Shown here in pieces: positions 6,070 through 9,292 of a stretch of DNA of 9,292 nucleotides. Origin of the DNA: Coriobacteriia bacterium (GTDB taxonomy: Bacteria; Actinomycetota; Coriobacteriia; Anaerosomatales; SLCP01). How positions within the stretch are numbered: position 1 is the stretch's first letter; each line of letters starts with the position of its first letter. The translations under genes were made by a program, and so were the position numbers. The notes under the pieces were generated by a model that worked only from the letters and a program-made list of their open reading frames with translations, was not told where the DNA came from and did not search any database. The stretch covers positions 1 to 9,292 of the forward strand of contig SKKZ01000009.1 of NCBI GenBank assembly GCA_007123455.1, written 5' to 3'.

Positions 6070-6945
6070 ATGCTCCTCGAATTCACGAAGATGCACGGTC
6101 TCGGGAACGATTTCGTTCTTATCGAGGACCTCGATGAACGCCTCGACCTCGCCCCTGAAGCTGTCGCGTGGTTCTGCCACCGCAACTTCGGCATCGGCTC
6201 TGACGGACTCATACTCGTCCGTCCCGCGAGCGTTCCCGACGCTGACTTCTTCATGCTCTACTACAACGCCGACGGCACTACCGCGGAGATGTGCGGCAAC
6301 GGGGTGCGCTGTTTCGCCAAGTACCTCGTGGACCGCGGACTCGTCGACACCGATGCGGTGAGCGTACGCGTGCAGACCCTCGGCGGTGTCAAACCGATCA
6401 CCTTCGTCCGTGACGCTGAAGGTCACATGGCATCAGCTACCGTCGACATGGGAGCCCCCGTGCTCGACCCCTCCCGGATCCCGGTTGACCTTCCCGGAGA
6501 CCGGGTACTCGGACACGAGATCGTGACGGGGGCGGGAAGCTTCGAGGTCACGGCCGTCTCGATGGGTAACCCTCACGCGATCATCTGGGTAGACGATGTC
6601 GAATCTGCACCTGTGACGAAGGCCGGACCGCTCATCGAGACCGACTCCCTGTTCCCGGCCAAGACCAACGTCGAGTTCGCCGAGGTGGTTTCGCGCGACC
6701 ACATACGGCTTCGCGTCTGGGAGCGCGGGGTGGGCGAGACCCTCGCATGTGGCACCGGCGCGTGTGCAACCGCGGTCGCGGCCGTGCTGGCCGACATCGC
6801 CAACCGTGAAGTCACCGTCGAACTGCCCGGTGGCGAGCTCATCGTCCGCTGGGATAGCGGCGGACACGTGTTCATGACCGGTCCTGCAACGGAAGTCTTC
6901 CGCGGGACCGTGTCGATCCCCGATGAGGTTCCGGGTCGAGAATGA
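6070..6945 (+). CDS. dapF: Diaminopimelate epimerase
   Basis: DapF interconverts LL- and meso-diaminopimelate by a cofactor-independent two-base mechanism, supplying meso-DAP for peptidoglycan and lysine. The 291-residue product carries both active-site cysteines: C75 in AEMCGNGVRC (73-81 region) and C227 in ETLACGTGAC (223-232). Other family motifs are FTKMHGLGNDFV (5-16), GIGSDGLILV (41-50), YYNADG (64-69), GNPHAI (166-171) and TNVEFAEV (199-206). Length is typical (270-290). The ATG at 6070 has GGAGGT at 6057-6062. It lies 18 bases downstream of miaA, probably in the same transcript with an optional internal promoter at 5984. The next gene, dapL, makes its substrate. Confidence 0.96.
   Translation: MLLEFTKMHGLGNDFVLIEDLDERLDLAPEAVAWFCHRNFGIGSDGLILVRPASVPDADFFMLYYNADGTTAEMCGNGVRCFAKYLVDRGLVDTDAVSVRVQTLGGVKPITFVRDAEGHMASATVDMGAPVLDPSRIPVDLPGDRVLGHEIVTGAGSFEVTAVSMGNPHAIIWVDDVESAPVTKAGPLIETDSLFPAKTNVEFAEVVSRDHIRLRVWERGVGETLACGTGACATAVAAVLADIANREVTVELPGGELIVRWDSGGHVFMTGPATEVFRGTVSIPDEVPGRE
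6879..6910 (+). repeat. Two-tier hairpin near the 3' end of dapF
   Basis: An outer stem pairs CGGTCC (6879-6884) with GGACCG (6905-6910). An inner stem pairs CGGAAG (6890-6895) with CTTCCG (6897-6902); because the single-base loop is too tight, the terminal pairs must open in RNA. No T-run follows, so it is not a standard terminator. It ends 35 bases before the end of dapF and could affect mRNA stability or be chance. Confidence 0.4.
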
Positions 6946-6997
6946 TCCCTGTCTGCCCGGTCACGCCATCGAAACACTGAGGTGATACGATTGCGCC

Positions 6998-7021
6998 TGA
7001 CACTCTGCATGTGACACTTTG
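6998..7021 (+). repeat. Direct repeat upstream of the dapL -10 box
   Basis: TGACACTCTG (6998-7007) and TGACACTTTG (7012-7021) match in nine of ten bases with a 14-base period. The second copy ends in the TG of the extended -10 element at 7020. The position suggests an operator or a duplicated promoter segment; no known regulator is recognised. Confidence 0.5.
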
Positions 7022-7028
7022 CTACCAT
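7020..7028 (+). promoter_or_regulatory. Candidate extended -10 promoter of dapL
   Basis: TGCTACCAT (TG-n-TACCAT) lies in the 163-base gap between dapF and dapL and shares TGCTANNNT with the element before miaB. Transcription would start near 7035, with a leader of about 74 bases. CTGACA at 6997-7002 is -35-like but 20 bases away, longer than the optimum. A second TG-n-TACGAT lies at 6983-6991. The leader shows no recognisable lysine riboswitch. No terminator is seen after dapF, so read-through is also possible. Confidence 0.5.
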
Positions 7029-7090
7029 GTCTCGGACACGCCGTTACACCCGGCTGCCGAGCGAAGACCTGCCGGATCGGACCACTGACT

Positions 7091-7097
7091 GAAGGGG
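7091..7097 (+). promoter_or_regulatory. Ribosome binding site that decides the dapL start
   Basis: GAAGGGG lies 11 bases before GTG 7109, slightly longer than ideal. The frame is open further upstream (to a TTG at 7019), but that extension has no family similarity and covers the promoter region, so 7109 is preferred. Confidence 0.5.
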
Positions 7098-7108
7098 TTG
7101 GACGCACT

Positions 7109-8263
7109 GTGAGGACTGCCCAGCGAATCGCCGAGCTTCCGCCGTACCTGTTCGCCGAGATCGACAGGAAGAGGGAGGCGAAGCAGGCGCAGGGAATCGA
7201 CGTCATCTCTCTCGGCATCGGTGACCCCGACACGCCCACTCCGGACCGCATCGTGGATGCGATGGCCGAAGCCATACGTAATCCCTCCAACCACCAGTAC
7301 CCCAGCTACTACGGCGCGAAGCGCTATCGTGATGCATGCTCCGAGTGGATGGACCGACGCTTCGGTGTCAAGGTCGATCCGGATGACGAGACCCTTGCGC
7401 TCATCGGGTCCAAAGAGGGTATCGCGCACATCTTCCTCGCATTCGTCGATCCTGGTGACTACACGCTCGTGCCCGGCTGCGGGTACCCCGTCTATCACAC
7501 CGGAGGCATCCTGTCGGGCGGACTCACGCACTGGATGCCCATGACCGAAGAGAACGGCTTTCTCGCCGACTTCGAATCGACCCCGGTCGATGTACTCTCC
7601 AAAGCGAAGATGATGTTTCTCTCGTACCCCAACAATCCGACCTCGGCAGTGGCAACTCCCGAGTACTTCGACCGCGCCATCGAGTTCGCACGCGAGCATG
7701 ACCTGCTGATCGTCCACGACAACGCATACTCCGAGATCGGCTTCGACGGATACAAGCCGCCGAGTTTCCTCGAGCGCCCCGGAGCCAAAGATGTGGCGAT
7801 CGAACTCTTCAGCTGTTCGAAGGCGTACAACATGACGGGCTGGCGTGTCGCATTTGCCGCAGGCAACTCAACCGCCATCAAGGCCTTGGGTACCGTGAAG
7901 TCCAACATCGACTCAGGTGTCTTCACCGCGGTCCAGGACGCCGCCATCGAGGCCATGCTCGGTACTCAAGAGGTGGACGAGCTTTCCGGGCTCTACCAGC
8001 GCCGCCGTGACCTCGTCATCGAGGCGCTCGACAAGATAGGCGTGAGAGCCCTCGTCCCGAAGGGCACCATCTATGTATGGGCACGCGTCCCGGATGGTTT
8101 CTCATCGGCTGGCTTCGCCGAGAAAGTCCTCGAGGAGGCCAACGTCATAGTCGCACCCGGCAACGCGTACGGTCCGAGCGGAGAAGGCTACATCCGCATC
8201 AGTCTCGCAACGCCAGACGACCGCCTCGAAGAGGCAATCGCCAGAATCGAGGCTACTCTCTGA
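7109..8263 (+). CDS. dapL: LL-diaminopimelate aminotransferase (fold-type I PLP enzyme)
   Basis: DapL converts tetrahydrodipicolinate and glutamate directly to LL-diaminopimelate, bypassing the succinylated or acetylated intermediates. The 384-residue product is a class I/II aminotransferase: LGIGDPDTPTP (35-45), YPSYYGAKRYRDA (64-76), GSKEGIAHIF (100-109), the PLP-contacting YPNNPT (173-178) and HDNAYSE (203-209), Schiff-base lysine K238 in SCSKAYNMTGWR (235-246), and carboxylate-binding R363 in YIRIS. The N-terminal start MRTAQRIAELPPYLF and the length fit the direct DapL branch found with dapF in many anaerobes. Sequence alone cannot fully exclude another substrate, but the adjacent dapF strongly supports this role. 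GTG start. hflX begins 13 bases after its stop. Confidence 0.88.
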   Translation: MRTAQRIAELPPYLFAEIDRKREAKQAQGIDVISLGIGDPDTPTPDRIVDAMAEAIRNPSNHQYPSYYGAKRYRDACSEWMDRRFGVKVDPDDETLALIGSKEGIAHIFLAFVDPGDYTLVPGCGYPVYHTGGILSGGLTHWMPMTEENGFLADFESTPVDVLSKAKMMFLSYPNNPTSAVATPEYFDRAIEFAREHDLLIVHDNAYSEIGFDGYKPPSFLERPGAKDVAIELFSCSKAYNMTGWRVAFAAGNSTAIKALGTVKSNIDSGVFTAVQDAAIEAMLGTQEVDELSGLYQRRRDLVIEALDKIGVRALVPKGTIYVWARVPDGFSSAGFAEKVLEEANVIVAPGNAYGPSGEGYIRISLATPDDRLEEAIARIEATL

Positions 8264-8276
8264 AGATGGTGCACCG

Positions 8277-9292
8277 ATGAGCGGGCGTTCACGTCCACCT
8301 GAGTGGGAGCGCGACGATACCCGGCCACAGGCTGTTCTCGTAGGGGTCGACCGTGGGGCGGGCGAATGGCCAGTCGAGGAGTCGCTCGCTGAACTCGAGC
8401 AGCTCACGTACACTGCAGGCGCTGATGTGGTCGCCACTGAGACCCAGCGCCTCGACAAGGTCAATCCGCGAACGTTCATAGGTACGGGCAAGGCCGAAGA
8501 TGTAGCGGCGCTTGCGCGATCCGAGAACGCCGAGATAGTGGTCTTCGATGACGAGCTGTCGCCACGGCAGCAGGCAAACCTCGAAACACTCATACCCGAG
8601 GTGCGCATCCTCGACCGCACAGCGCTGATCCTCGAGATCTTCGCGATGCATGCGGTAAGCCGTGAAGGTAAACTTCAGGTTGAGCTTGCGCAACTCGAGT
8701 ACCTGCTGCCACGACTACGGGGTATGTGGGGGCACCTTGAACGCGAGCGCCTCGGTGGAGGCCGGGGAGCACGCTTCGGTGCAGGTGAGTCGCAGCTCGA
8801 GACCGACCGGCGCCTCGCGCGCAAACGAATCGCCGACCTGCGCCGCGAGCTCAAGCACGTCTCCGCCGCCCGCGAGGTGCAGCGTAAGGCACGATCGGGG
8901 AGCGGGGTCTTCCGGGTTGCTCTCGTGGGCTATACCAACGCCGGGAAGTCCAGTCTGCTGAACGCTCTCACCGGAGCCGAGGTGCTCGCGTACGACATGC
9001 TCTTTGCCACGCTCGATTCCACGACCCGCAAGCTGGCACTGGCTGATGGTCGGGCTATCACGATCACCGATACCGTGGGCTTCATCACGAAATTGCCGCA
9101 CGGACTCGTGGAGGCCTTCAAGTCCACCCTCGACGAAGTGCGCGAAGCGGACCTTCTACTCCACGTCGTCGACGCTGCACACCCCCAGTCAGCGGCCCAA
9201 ATGGCCGCTGTCGACATCGTACTCGATGAGATCGGTGCGACTGGAAGCCCTCGCGTGCTCGTTCTCAACAAGGTCGACCTGCTGCCTGCCGA
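8277..9292 (+). CDS. hflX: GTPase HflX (3' end cut off by window)
   Basis: HflX is a ribosome-associated GTPase that splits stalled or stressed ribosomes. 338 residues are visible before the window ends; roughly 80-100 more are expected. The N-terminal HflX domain shows TETQRLDKVNPRTFIGTGK (54-72), VVFDDELSPRQQANLE (88-103), DRTALILEIFAMHA (113-126) and EGKLQVELAQLEYLLPRLRG (130-149). The G domain shows G1 GYTNAGKSS (218-226), switch I FATLDSTTR (243-251), G3 DTVGFI (265-270) and G4 NKVD (331-334). The glycine-rich loop reads GGRGARFGAGESQLE instead of the usual GGIGxRGPGETQLE, with an extra residue and no proline. The ATG at 8277 follows the dapL stop by 13 bases, with only a weak AGATGG upstream, so coupling to dapL translation is likely. 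Confidence 0.95.
   Translation, partial: MSGRSRPPEWERDDTRPQAVLVGVDRGAGEWPVEESLAELEQLTYTAGADVVATETQRLDKVNPRTFIGTGKAEDVAALARSENAEIVVFDDELSPRQQANLETLIPEVRILDRTALILEIFAMHAVSREGKLQVELAQLEYLLPRLRGMWGHLERERLGGGRGARFGAGESQLETDRRLARKRIADLRRELKHVSAAREVQRKARSGSGVFRVALVGYTNAGKSSLLNALTGAEVLAYDMLFATLDSTTRKLALADGRAITITDTVGFITKLPHGLVEAFKSTLDEVREADLLLHVVDAAHPQSAAQMAAVDIVLDEIGATGSPRVLVLNKVDLLPA

Noticed and set aside
7019..7108. Upstream TTG start for dapL
   Set aside because: The extra 30 residues have no family similarity and would cover the promoter region. The GTG at 7109 matches the family N-terminus.
6946..7108. Riboswitch or terminator in the dapF-dapL gap
   Set aside because: I found no lysine riboswitch pattern and no stem followed by a T-run. 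Only promoter-like elements and a short direct repeat are visible.
7022..7717. 231-codon open frame on the minus strand
   Set aside because: It lies opposite dapL, has no recognisable domain, and is the kind of shadow frame expected in GC-rich coding DNA.
8254..8259. TACTCT as a -10 box for hflX
   Set aside because: It lacks the TG extension and a -35 element and lies within the end of dapL. The 13-base gap fits cotranscription better.

Overview
The window is a gene-dense, GC-rich stretch of bacterial chromosome with every recognised gene on the + strand. It holds eight protein genes: a 5'-truncated GHKL-type ATPase, spoVS, a PHP-domain phosphoesterase, miaB, a LigB-like/AMMECR1 fusion gene, miaA, dapF, a dapL-type aminotransferase, and a 3'-truncated hflX (nine counting both edge fragments). 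I see no RNA genes, mobile elements, CRISPR arrays or phage genes. No stretch without a gene exceeds about 165 bases. High GC, several GTG starts, SpoVS, the direct LL-diaminopimelate aminotransferase and the AMMECR1 fusion together suggest a deep-branching, anaerobic actinobacterial lineage such as a Coriobacteriia relative. That placement is inference; Chloroflexota or a GC-rich Bacillota relative is not excluded.

Layout. Bases 1-971 carry the end of a GHKL ATPase. A 131-base gap with a TATAAT box leads into spoVS (1103-1375) and, 18 bases later, the PHP gene (1394-2245). A 55-base gap with an extended -10 box directly precedes miaB (2301-3668), which has no visible Shine-Dalgarno sequence and may be translated from a leaderless transcript. 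The fusion gene (3690-5069) follows 21 bases later and overlaps the start of miaA (5050-6051). dapF (6070-6945) follows 18 bases on. A 163-base gap with an extended -10 box precedes dapL (7109-8263), and hflX starts 13 bases after dapL.

Function. miaA and miaB encode successive steps in making ms2i6A at position 37 of tRNAs: prenylation, then methylthiolation. dapL and dapF encode the last two steps to meso-diaminopimelate, for peptidoglycan and lysine: DapL makes LL-DAP, DapF epimerises it. HflX is a ribosome-associated GTPase. SpoVS-miaB-miaA-hflX follows, in loose form, the order known from Bacillota such as Bacillus subtilis, where mutS and mutL often lie between miaB and miaA. Here that slot holds the LigB/AMMECR1 fusion instead.

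The points most worth a second look are the non-haem-iron-like/AMMECR1 fusion lodged between the two tRNA-A37 modification genes, the unplaced GHKL ATPase beside spoVS, the probable leaderless miaB promoter with a tandemly duplicated upstream unit, a shared TGCTANNNT promoter motif, and two 18-base perfect palindromes with a common core.
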